Shown here in pieces: positions 25,401 to 34,409 of a stretch of DNA of 64,000 bases. The notes beneath the pieces were generated by a model. That model searched no databases and had not been told where the DNA came from. It saw only the letters and a list, made by a program, of their open reading frames with translations. Positions within the stretch are counted from its first letter, which is position 1. Each line of letters starts with the position of its first letter. A program made the position numbers and the translations under genes. The DNA comes from Plantago major (Eukaryota; Streptophyta; Magnoliopsida; Lamiales; Plantaginaceae): positions 124,001 through 188,000 of the forward strand of contig JAIFAC010000032.1 in assembly GCA_026545765.1 (NCBI GenBank). The letters run 5' to 3'.

Positions 25401-26713
25401 TTACTCTCAAGTAGGAAGAGTTCTTCGTTCGTTATTTTATTTCTCCTCCTGTGTGTTGTTTAAATCTCAAATTGACTTCTCTGTTTTTGTAATTATCACA
25501 CACTGGGTTTATTGTATTTGTTATCCTCTCTTATGTGTGTTGTTGAACTCTCAAGTAGGTGTTCTTGATTTTTGATACTCATGTACTCCTTCGGTGTATT
25601 GTTTAAATGTCGTAGACTTCTTGATTTTGAAATTATCCTCCTTTTATTGTGTTGTTTATCTCTCTCGATTGGGTTAGTTTTTGTTTATCCTCCTTTTGTG
25701 TTTGTTTTATCTCGAAGTAGAGTTCTTAGGTCGTTATTTATTACTCCTATTATTGTATTGTTTAAATCTCAAATTGACTTCTCGCGTTTGTAATTGTCCC
25801 TCTTTATTGTGTTGTTTATCCCCTCGTATGTCTTTTTTAATTCTCAAGTAGTGTTCTTCAATTTGACACTCATACTCCTTGATGTATTTAAATATCTCAT
25901 AGACTTCTTAGGTTTGGCAGTTTCCACTCCTTTATTGTGTTGTTTATCTCTTTCAGAGTGGAGTAATTAGGTTTGTTGTTTATCCCCACTCCTTTTGTGT
26001 TTTGTTTTACTCTCGAAGTAGAGTTCTTGATTCGTTGACTGTATTACTATTCCTATGTGTTGTTTAAATCCATTCAGCTTCCTGGTTGTAATTATCCTCA
26101 TTTATATTGTTGTTTATCAAAGTCCTTATATGTATTTGTTTTATTTCTGGTAGTGTTCTTCGTTTGTGATATATTACTCCTTCTATGAATTGCTTAAATC
26201 TCGAATAGACTTCTTGATTGACACTATCCAGATCCTTTAGTGTTTTATCTCTCCAAGTGGGTTATTCGTATGTTGTTTGACACACTCCTTTTGTGTTTCT
26301 GTTTTACTCTCAGTAGGTTCTTGGTTAGTTATTTTATTACTCCTCATGTGTGTTGTTTAAATCTCGAATTGACTATAGTTTGTAATTATCACTCGTTTAT
26401 TGTGTTGTTTATCCCACTCCTTATTGTGTTGAACTCAGTAGTGTTCTTGATTTTGATACTCATACACCTTGGTGTATTGTTTAAATATCTAATAGACTTC
26501 TTACGTTGACATTATCACTCCTTTATTTAGTTGTTTATCTCTCAATTGGGTTGTTACATTTTTATTTATCGCTTTCCTTTTGTGTTTTTGTCTCAGTAGA
26601 GTTCTTGGTTAGTTATTTATTACTCCTCATGTGTATTTATTTAAATCTCAAATTGACTTGTCAGATTTTGTAATTGTCCCACTCCTTTATTGTGTTGTTT
26701 ATCCACTCCTTAT
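13489..26713 (+). repeat. Satellite array M: irregular ~300-325-bp R-type HOR
   Basis: Same subunit family and same strand as array L, but with the shorter order R1-R2-R3-R4-R5-half unit. The R1 landmark (GTGTTCTTGATTNTGATACTCATACTCCTT-like) recurs about every 300-325 bp, for example near 14565, 14885, 15190, 15525 and 15845. Subunits carry many 1-4 bp insertions and deletions, more than anywhere else in the window. Open frames of 60-107 codons on the plus strand (for example 17835-18158) are composition artefacts rich in Leu, Phe, Cys, Ser and Val. I see no gene or other element in this 13-kb stretch. Confidence 0.93.
26701..26713. repeat. Left candidate target-site duplication of insertion C
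   Basis: ATCCACTCCTTAT at the point where forward satellite stops. The matching copy, ATCCCACTCCTTAT, follows the LINE tail at 29589-29602, one C longer. The satellite phase continues across the insertion. Because the satellite itself repeats this word, the match alone is weak; the phase continuity is what supports it. Confidence 0.6.
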
Positions 26714-26742
26714 CCCACACCACATTTCTTTGTTTGTGTAAT

Positions 26743-26985
26743 CCTTAAAGGAGTATAGGTATCACAATCGAAGAATACTGCTTGAGGATTAAACAACTCA
26801 CATCAAAGAGTGGGATAACAACACCGATAAGCAGTGGGATAATTATAGAATGAGAGGCAATTTGAGATTTAAGCGACACAGAATAATATAACGGCAACAT
26901 TTTCTGAAAACAAGGTGGGATAAGCTTCTTTCATGAACAATTCCTGAGATAAACACACAATAAAGGTGATAGGATAATCTCAAGC
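26743..26985 (-). repeat. Inverted satellite fragment fused to the 5' end of LINE copy C
   Basis: The reverse complement reads, in order, the R2 end/R3, a shortened R4, R5 (AAATCTCAAATTG), the half unit (GTTGTTATCCCACTC) and R1 (ATTCTTCGATTGTGATAC). That is the canonical HOR order, but on the opposite strand from every other satellite block in the window. The 29 bp before it (26714-26742) are ambiguous. The fragment lies inside the candidate target-site duplication, so it seems to have arrived with LINE copy C or to have formed during its insertion. Confidence 0.85.
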
Positions 26986-27900
26986 AGATAAGGAATGTCG
27001 GTGTTGAAGGTTGACATCAGGAAAAGCGCTGATATAAGTGGGACTTTCTTTGGCGGTTCTCCACAAGCCTTAGTTTCTCTTCTACCTTTGTTGATTTGAA
27101 TTGTCCACATATTCTTCACTCGGCAAAAGCTCACCGGTTACGATGTGGGGCTCCGGAAAAGGCCTTTTGGCTGTTCTCGGGAAGTTGCGTCAGGGATCCT
27201 CTTCCCCTCTTCTCTTTTGCATCCTTGAGGAGAGATTCTTAGCAGCTTCTCTGAGGCTGCCAATTGAGACTCACTCCTTTATTCATTGGACAATCTCTTA
27301 CTTTTCCTTCTCACCTTCTTTGTCACCGGATGATGTGATTATTTTTGCAGGGGCCCACTCTTTTGCGGTGTGGGGACTATTCTTAGGATCTTTGGAAAAA
27401 TGTCTTTGCTTGGTGGAACTGACACTTGATCCTCACGGAAGTCCGGGGCTTATCTTGGTACTTTTCTCACCCGAGTGGGAAGAACCACTTGTGCGGAATC
27501 ATGGATATTGTCGGTGCCTTCCTTTCACGTGTTTGGAGTTCCACTTTGGTAGGACACCTAGGACATCATTTACTACAATCCCTTGCGGACTCGATTCTAG
27601 AAAAGTTTAGTAAATGGAAGGCACTTCTCTCTCTCTATGGTAGAGTCGTTTTATGTCTTGTTCATCCATTGATCGAGGATCTTTTGTACACTTTCTATGA
27701 TAGTTTATCGTTGGCGCTTTGACTCTTCTTAGCGTATGGATCTTTGTCATTTCTCGTCAAAAGCGGGGATACTACGAAAACATAAACTTCTATCTCTTAG
27801 AGCGTTGTTGTGCTCAAAAGTCGAGGTAGTCTTGTGTATTCGTTCTCTGAATTCTTTGCTAATAAGGCGTATCTTTCTCGTCTTACTTGAGATATTTGAA
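26986..27900 (+). pseudogene. Reverse transcriptase remnant of LINE copy C
   Basis: It opens with V-D-I-R-K, the lead into motif A, but AFDT is decayed (A-D-I-S). The longest frame (169 codons, 27101-27610) holds L-R-Q-G-S-S-S-P-L-L-F-C, a damaged form of G-V-R-Q-G-D-P-L-S-P-L-L-F-C near 27185-27220. It then holds S-P-D-D-V-I-I-F-A near 27325-27347, where YADD has become S-P-D-D with extra bases. An overlapping frame (27426-27722) gives C-G-I-M-D-I-V-G-A-F and K-F-S-K-W-K-A-L-L-S-L-Y-G-R, a strong plant LINE signature. C-S-K-V-E-V-V-L-C-I-R near 27815 stands for C-A-P-K-S-E-G-G-L-G-I-R. Confidence 0.88.
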
Positions 27901-28885
27901 ACCTTGAAGGTTCCATGTCTGACTCTCTTCCACCGGCGTTTTCTTCGGCATCTTTACCCTTACGCTCTTATGTTGCTTCCTCGATTTGGTTTTGGTTAAG
28001 TTGTTCCACACTTCAATCCAAATACAGATAGTTAGCGTGTGAGAGCCTCAGCTACGTTTACGGCGATGATTTGGCTTGGCTTTCACGGTATTCTTGATTG
28101 GGGTGGTATTCTGTTCATCTTGGCATCACTTGAAGTTCCACTATTTAAAATGTTGGACTTTCCATTTGAATTTGGTTTGGAATGCATTTGCGTGTAGCTT
28201 TCGAGATATTTTCGCGACATTTACCTCCCATCATACAGCTATCTGGTTACGATACTCGTGTCTGGGCTGAATCTCTGGGCAGTTAAATTTCTGCAATGAC
28301 TTTGTCACTCTTTGCGGCCGCGTTTCCTTAAGATTGTGCAGGATCTTGAATGTGGGCTCCTTTTTTATCCCACCCGATGGTCTGTCGCGTTTGGAAAAGA
28401 AATTTGTTGTGGTGATATTCCCGACTTCAGCCAAGAAGCGCGGGGCTTTCTGGCAGTTTTTATTGGTCATGGTGTTGTGTTTTTGCTATGCTATGGATTG
28501 CAGAGACCATTCTTTGGTCTCTTGTCGTTCACTTTCAATTGTCACGGCATACTCTATTTGATCTTTGAGTTCCTTTAGAGATTGCTTTGGTTTTGGAAGC
28601 TTACATTTATATGCCGTGGAATTGACATTTTTGGCTCTCGGATTCTCTCTTTGTAGGCGTCTTGCCTTTGTGGCGGGCATTTGGGTGCTTTGGTGCGGCG
28701 CAATGGTTGCTTATTTGATGGTGTTCACATTTCTGGGCATTATTTTGCTTGATTTGAGTCTTGTAAAGGCTGTTCCCCTCTTGGTTCTATGGCACAATAA
28801 TCAAGTTGATTCTGAAGTCGCCCATTCTTTTTTAGTATTCAAGGTGCCTTACAAGTCACGAGATATCATTGAGGTAGATGGTATC
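27900..28885 (+). pseudogene. Linker / zf-RVT region of LINE copy C ORF2
   Basis: Aligns in order with the same region of copies A and D, sharing for instance the block that in A reads C-F-C-Y-V-M-D-C and here is near 28478-28500. The part after 28565, with R-D-C-F-G-F-G and then S-R-D-I-I-E-V near 28857-28875, is the lead-in to RNase H. Zinc-ligand spacing is not visible, so the zf-RVT call is positional. No frame stays open for more than about 110 codons. Confidence 0.6.
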
Positions 28886-28889
28886 CCCC

Positions 28890-29262
28890 TCTAGGGATGG
28901 ATTAAATGCAACACGGATGGAGATTCTCTTGCCATCTGGCTCCTCTCTTTGTGTTTGGGTTTTTTAGAATTCAATGGTAGTGATGGGTTTGCTTTGTAAA
29001 TGTTGAGTGCAGCATGCTGGCTTGAGGATTACTTGCGGTTATGATTGGCATTGAATTGGCTCACACGGGGTGGAATAAGATTTGGTTGGAGGCAGAGATT
29101 CTGCTTATGTATGAATTTGCTCTCATGGTGCTGCTTCGGTCCCATGGAAATTCGGAACGTTGGCTGTGGCTCACAAGCTCCTTATGCGTGACATGGATTT
29201 TTCAGATTGTCTCCTTATTTTTATTGAAATGACCTGATTGATGCTCTCTCAAAGTTGGATCA
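28890..29262 (+). pseudogene. RNase H domain remnant of LINE copy C
   Basis: Begins with an exact G-W-I-K-C-N-T-D-G at 28895-28921. A 63-codon frame at 29041-29232 then carries M-I-G-I-E-L-A-H-T-G-W-N-K-I-W-L-E-A-E. The family consensus is A-I-E-L-A-H-x-x-G-W-x-x-I-W-L-E-x-D-S, so the glutamate of the E-L-A-H block is kept and the D-S step is shifted. The H-I-F-R-E-G-N-T-A-D block is unreadable here, but A-L-S-K-L follows near 29240-29255. This is the best RNase H relic in the window and the clearest proof of family membership. Confidence 0.88.
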
Positions 29263-29589
29263 CGGAGGTTTGGACTTCTCCTTTTGATGTCATTCGACCT
29301 CCATACGAGAGACATGTCAGTTTACCTTATTATATAAGTTTCATAACGCTTCTTGCTTTCGAGCACTCTTTTTCCCGGCCATGAGTTTTTCCCCTTTAGG
29401 TTTTTCCATGGCTGAAGTTTCTTGAGCTTGTGATTTCTTCCTTGAATCACCTTGATCGTTATATTATTTTGTTTCTTTATTTGTTTCACTTGTTTGGGTA
29501 GCTTACTTTGTGTAGGTTTCATTTTATAATCTCTTTTACGCTTTGTACTCTTTTACTTTTTATTTAATATATACTATTTATGAAAAAAA
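29260..29589 (+). other. 3' UTR and poly(A) tail of LINE copy C
   Basis: D-V-I-R-P-P coding end near 29288-29305, then a T-rich 3' UTR with TTTGTACTC, TTTAATATATAC and ATTTATG, followed by seven A at 29583-29589. The organisation is the same as in copies A, B and D. Confidence 0.85.
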
Positions 29590-29602
29590 TCCCACTCCTT
29601 AT
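29589..29602. repeat. Right candidate target-site duplication of insertion C
   Basis: ATCCCACTCCTTAT directly at the poly(A) end; partner of 26701-26713 with one C difference. It restarts the satellite half unit exactly where the left side stopped. Confidence 0.6.
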
Positions 29603-32136
29603 GTGTATTTGTTTGCTCTCCAAGTAGTGTTCTCCGATTTGTGATACTGTACTCCTTGATTGTATTGTTTAAATCTCTGTGACTTTGTTTGACATTATCC
29701 CACTCCTTCATTTGTGTTATGTATCTCTCAAGTGGGTTATTTACGTTTGTTGTTTATCCCTCCTTTTGGGTCTTGATTTACTCTGAGTTCTTCGTTCTTT
29801 GTTTTGTGCACTACATGGTGCTGTTTGTTTTAAATCTTAATTGACTTGGCATTTATAATTATCCCACTCGTTTATTTTATTTTTTGTCACTCCTTAAGTG
29901 TGTTGTTTAACTACTCAGTAGTGCAGTTGTGATATCGCAATCGCCAGTGTATTATTTAAATCTCGATACGTTTCTTAGTTTAACATTATCCTCCTTTGTG
30001 TGTTGTTTATCTCAAGAGGTTGTTAGTTTTGTTGTTTATCCCGTCCTTTTGGTCAATTTACTCTAGGTAAGGGATTTACGTTACGTTATTTATTACTCCT
30101 CACATGTGTTGTTCGTCTCAAATTATTTGTTATATTATCCCTTTCGTTTGTGTTGTTTATCCCGCTCCTTATGTGAGTTGTTTATTTCTCAGTAGTATTC
30201 TTGATTGTGATACTCCTCCTTGATTGCATTGTTTAAATCTCTTATAGACTTCTTGAATTTAACCTTTGTCCACTCTTTTAGTGTGTTTTTATCTCTCAAA
30301 ATGCGATTATTCTGTTTATTTGTTTATCCCTCTCCTTTTGTGTTTTGTTTTGCTCTAGTAGAGTTCTTGAATTCCGTTATACAGCCTCCTCCATGTCTTT
30401 CATTTACGTCTCAAATTGGCTTTGGGTTATAATTAACCCGATGTTGCCTGTTGTTTGTCCCACTCCTTGTATTGTGTTGTTGCTCTCGAAGTAGTGTTTT
30501 TTACGACTTTGATCTTGATACTCCATGATTGTATTGTTAAATATCTAATAGACTTCTTTGTTTGACATAATCCCTCTCCTTTATTGTATTGTTTATCTCT
30601 CGGAGGTGGAGTTGTTTGTTTTGTTGTTTATCAATCCTTTTGAATCTTTTTAAGTCTAGTAGTGTTCTTAGTTTGTAATACTTTCATTACTCCTTAAGCC
30701 TTGTTGTTTGAGTCTCGAGAATAGGCTTCTTGGTTGACACTATCCACTCCTTTGGTGTTTTTATTTCTCGAAGTGGAGTTGTTAGTTTGTTGTTTATCCC
30801 ACTCCTTTTGTGTTTTGTTTTTACTCTCGGTAGAGTTCTTAGATTCGTTATTTTATTACTCCTCACGTGTGTTGTTTAAATCTCAAATTGACTTCACGCT
30901 ATAATTATTCCACTCGTTTTGTTGTTGTTTGTCCTCCTTGTATTGTGTTTAACTCTCAAGTAATTTCTTGATTGTGATACTCATACTCCTTGATGTGTTA
31001 TTTTAAATCTCTAATAGACTTCTTCCGTTTGACATTATACACACTTTTATTGTGTTATTTATCTCTTTCAGTGGAGTTGTTAGTTTGTTTATCCCACTCC
31101 TTTTGGGTCTTGATTTACTGAAGGAGTTCTTAGTTCTATTTTATTACTCCTCACGTGTGTTTAAATCTCAAATTGACAGCATTTATAATTATCCCACTGC
31201 GTTTATTGTTGTTTTGTCCTCTTGAGTTGTTTAACTCTCAAGTATTCTTGATTGTAATCTCATACTCCTTGATGCGTATTTAAATCTCTTATGACTTTGC
31301 TGGGTTGACCTTTATCCCACTCTTTTAGTGTGTTTTTTATCTCTAAAAATGCGATTGTTAGTTTGTTGTTTATCCCTCTCCTTTGTGTTTTTTGTTTACT
31401 CTCAAGTAAGTTACGTTAGGTATATTATTACTCCTCCTGTGTCTTTGTTTAAATCTCGTCAGCTTCTCCATTGCCATTAACGATGCGTTTATTGTTTGTT
31501 GTCCCACTCCTTATGTGTGTTGTTGCTACCGAAATAGTGTTCTTGACGTGCCTCTCCTTGGTGTATTGTTTTAATATCTAATAGACTTCTTTGTTGACAT
31601 AATCCTCCTTTATTGTGTTGTTTATCTCTCAAGTAGGTTGTTTGTTTTATTTGTTTGTCCTCCTTTTGAATGTTTTTAACTCTGAAGTAGTGTTCTAGCC
31701 GTTTGACACTGCTCCCTCCTTTTGTGTTTTGTTTAAGTCTCGAATAGACTTCTTGGTTGACATATCCCTCCTTTAGTGTTTTTGTTCTCTCAGAAAATTA
31801 AGGTTGTTAGTTTTTGTTGTCTATCCCACTCCTTTTGTGTTTTGTTTTGCTCTCGGTAAGTTCTTGCGTTGATTATTTATCACACTATTTCACATGTGTT
31901 GTTTTAAATCTCATTGACTGCCGTTTGTAATTATCAGTCATTTATTGTGTTGTTTGTCTAACTCCATGTGTGTGTTGTTTAACTCTCAAGTAGTGTTCTT
32001 GATTTTGATACTCATACTCCTTGATCTTGTTTAAATCTCGGTAATTTCTTGATTGACATTATCCCACTCCTTTGTGTTGTTTATCTCTCCGAGTGGAGTT
32101 GTTTGTTATTTATCCCACTCCTTATGTGTGTTGTTT
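29590..32136 (+). repeat. Satellite array N1: R-type HOR with private variants
   Basis: R-type subunits with two local variants: R4 written with CTTTTGGGTCTTGATTTAC (29765 and 31110) and an R1-like unit after CCTTTTGAAT (30640 and 31669). The same variants recur at 34873 and 36230, and at 35462, beyond LINE copy D. The two flanks were therefore once a single block. No gene is present; the 70-codon frame at 30220-30432 is a composition artefact. Confidence 0.9.
32125..32136. repeat. Left target-site duplication of LINE copy D
   Basis: TGTGTGTTGTTT, identical to 34398-34409. The satellite reads straight from one copy into the sequence after the other, in phase from half unit to R1. Confidence 0.75.
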
Positions 32137-32300
32137 TTTTTTTCATAAATAGAGCATATATTAATAAAATAAAGAGTACAAAAGCGTAGTAGGGTGCAAT
32201 GGAACCCCACGAGGCTGATTCTGGCCTTGAAACAAATTAGTGAGCAAAAGAAACAAAAAAATAACATAACTTGGGATGGTGATCCATGGTTGCCTTCATG
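32137..32300 (-). other. 3' UTR and poly(A) end of LINE copy D
   Basis: Minus-strand terminus AATATATGCTC then ATTTATG and a run of at least seven A. It matches copy A closely over this stretch, including the ATTAATATATGCTCTATTTA block. Confidence 0.85.
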
Positions 32301-32830
32301 AGCCTCGTTAAAACCAGTCATGGAAAAACCCGATTAGGAAAAACCCATGGGTAGGAAAGAGAATGTCCCTGGCGTTAGCGTTCACGGAAACTATAATAAA
32401 ATTAAGCCGTACGTGTCCTGTGTATGTGAGGTGAATGACATCGGAGAAGGAAACCAGATCCTTTGAGAAGGCATCGGCAGTGTTGCCTTCACGAAAAATA
32501 TGAAGACACACAGAAAATCCATGTCACGCTGTGAGAGAGAAATCGATAGCAGCGGTTAGGAATTTCCATGGGGCCAGAGTTAGTACTGTGAGCAAATTAG
32601 CTACATAGTGAATCATCTCCCGACGAATCTTATTCCAGCCACGGTGCGAGCCAATTCAATGCCAATCATAACGCCGATAACTCGGCTTCAAAGCATAAAG
32701 CGTACCGGTGATTTACGTGACCCGTCAATTTGTTTTGGATCTCACAAAACCCGGCCCGCGTTAGAGGGCGAGGGGCGGCAGAACTGTCGTGTTGCGGCTG
32801 GCAATCCGTCCGGGAGAGGGGATGCCATCG
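32300..32830 (-). pseudogene. RNase H domain remnant of LINE copy D
   Basis: The C-terminal motif is the best kept in the window: H-I-F-R-E-G-N-T-A-D-A-F-S-K at about 32463-32505 in a 67-codon frame (32308-32511), containing the aspartate expected in this part of RNase H. The frame continues to D-V-I-H-L-T-Y-T and G-F-F-H-D-W-F near the stop. The N-terminal G-W-I-K-C-N-T-D-G motif, exact in A and C, is mutated here (about 32785-32815, reading roughly G-R-I-A-S-R-N-T). So the N-terminal half is decayed while the C-terminal half is well kept. Confidence 0.83.
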
Positions 32831-33630
32831 GACCTCGATGATATCTGTTGACTTGGCGGGCACCCGCGCCAGATCTGCGAAAGACAGGACTTGTAAATCA
32901 ACGATTGTAGCCGTGAAACCGAAGGTGGGGAATTAGCACCACTTCTGAGACTCCGAATGGTGACGAAATAGAATGCTGGCTTGGAACACCATCGAATAAG
33001 CAGCGATTAGCAGCGATCCCGAAGCGCGAATGCTGCGTCCGCAGGCAAAGGCAGCCTGAAAGTCACGAGGCTAAAATGTTGACCCGTGGCGCCTCTTGAA
33101 GCTCTCAAAACTAAAGCAATCTCGAAAGAGACACGGGAAAGGCCCGAATAGAGTGCCCGGATAAGTAGGGTGAGCGGACGAGAGACCCCGATCGTGGTCG
33201 CGGCAATCCGTAGCGGCGTAGCAAAAACACACGCAGAAGGACCGACAAAACCTTGAGCCACGCGGTTCTCAATAGTTGGAAGAACACCATAAATAGCCTT
33301 CAATGTGATGGAAACGGCAGGGAATTGGGATAAAAAGGCCCTTATCAAGATCCCGGTCGATCTTGCGAAGCGGTATGGTGATGACATGGTAGAAAATCGA
33401 ATGATCTGAGATTAGGTCCAGATCAGTATCGAGAACCGGATGGAGCAGGATGATAGGAGAGAGATGTCGCCCGGTAACATACGGAAAAGCCGTCTGGAAC
33501 CGTCAAAGTGACGGTAGGAGTCCGATACTGAAGCCTGATTTCAGTGATCTTAGAAGATGAATGAATACCAATTACGTCATAATCTTTGTGTGAGCGATCA
33601 TCAAGCGAGCGTGGTGAGAGCCTTGACACG
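32830..33630 (-). pseudogene. Linker / zf-RVT region of LINE copy D ORF2
   Basis: Collinear with copy A 9620-10480. Shared features include the I-D-R-D-L-D-type block near 33345-33365 and the C-V-F-A segment near 33225-33240 within an open frame of 126 codons (33007-33387). At 32835-32860 S-T-D-I-I-E-V-R-W-H-P-L gives the RNase H lead-in. No zinc-ligand pattern is evident. Confidence 0.6.
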
Positions 33631-34397
33631 CTAACCATCTAGACTTGGATTGAAGTGTGGGGAAGCGATCCTTAAATCGAACGAATCGAGGAAAGCATTA
33701 TGGGCGTGAGAAGCATCTGGCTTGTTGGCGAAAGATATCTGAATATGGAACCTTCCGACTGAATATCCCAAGCGAAGGCGAAAGATCGCCTTATTAGCGG
33801 CAACGGAAGCGAATACCAAGACCACCCTCAGGACTTTGGAGCACAACAAGCGCTTCCGAGAGATGAAAATCGATCTTTATAACTTTAGAGTATCCCGGTT
33901 TAGACGAAATTGAATGCCGGCATCCATACGGCAGAAGAGTCAAGGCCAGCGATAAACCATCATAGAGTGTACAAAAGATCCCACTGGATCAACGATTGAA
34001 CAAAACGTAAGCAGTAGAGCCATAGAGAAAGTGCCTTCCATTGCTAAACTTTCTGGAATCGGTCGCGAGGTTAGCAAATGACAAGTCCAGGTGCCCCCGC
34101 AGGAAGAAGTGGAACTCCCAAATCGTGAAAGGAAGGTGACCCTCGATAATATCCATGATTACTGCTAGAAGTGGTTCTTCATTTCGGTGAAAAGTATAAG
34201 GCAAGCCACAGACTTACGAGGGTGAAGTGTTGTCCAGAGCAGCGACATATTTTTCGGGATCCTAGAAATAGTAGGCAATTCGCGGTAAGTAGCCACCGCA
34301 AAAATAATCACATCATCAGCATAAAGAAGGTGAAGGAAAAGTAAGGGTATCCAATGAATAAAGGTGAAGCTCCCTAATTGGCGACCTTGAGCTCCGC
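33630..34397 (-). pseudogene. Reverse transcriptase C-terminal remnant of LINE copy D
   Basis: This is the only copy that keeps the catalytic block intact: L-Y-A-D-D-V-I-I-F-A at 34297-34326. Upstream it ends at the truncation point after about 75 bp. Downstream the order is family-like: E-E-P-L and M-D-I-I-E-G-H-L-P-F near 34140-34180, then C-S-K-V with S-E-G-G-type sequence near 33810-33845, and A-A-N-K-A-I-F near 33790-33800. Multiple frame changes separate these blocks. Without motifs 0 to B it cannot be an enzyme. Confidence 0.85.
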
Positions 34398-34409
34398 TGT
34401 GTGTTGTTT
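34398..34409. repeat. Right target-site duplication of LINE copy D
   Basis: TGTGTGTTGTTT, identical to 32125-32136, at the truncated 5' end of the element. Confidence 0.75.

Larger units (their letters stand above)
26986..29589 (+). mobile_element. LINE copy C: 5'-truncated, reverse transcriptase to poly(A)
   Basis: Plus-strand copy of the same family, about 2.6 kb. It starts in the reverse transcriptase just upstream of motif A and runs through linker, RNase H and 3' UTR to ATTTATG plus seven A (29583-29589). Unlike copy B it is complete between its ends. Satellite resumes at once with ATCCCACTCCTTATG in the phase expected for a single insertion. ORF1, endonuclease and the N-terminal polymerase are absent. 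Frames are broken throughout. Confidence 0.93.
32137..34397 (-). mobile_element. LINE copy D: 5'-truncated, with target-site duplication
   Basis: Minus-strand copy of 2.26 kb bounded by a 12-bp duplication of satellite sequence. Its tail is a T run at 32137-32143 next to the family terminus. It begins just upstream of the polymerase catalytic block, so only motif C onward remains, followed by linker, RNase H and 3' UTR. Gene order and many shared words with copy A (both minus) show one family. The base composition is less T-rich than the satellite around it, with GC-rich patches near 32750-32830 and 33020-33200. Confidence 0.94.

Noticed and set aside
28231..28680. Minus-strand open frames (79 and 64 codons) within LINE copy C.
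   Set aside because: Antisense shadows of the coding strand of the element.
32608..32936. Plus-strand open frames of 77 and 68 codons within LINE copy D.
   Set aside because: They are antisense to the RNase H and linker region of the element and overlap each other; no family resemblance on that strand.
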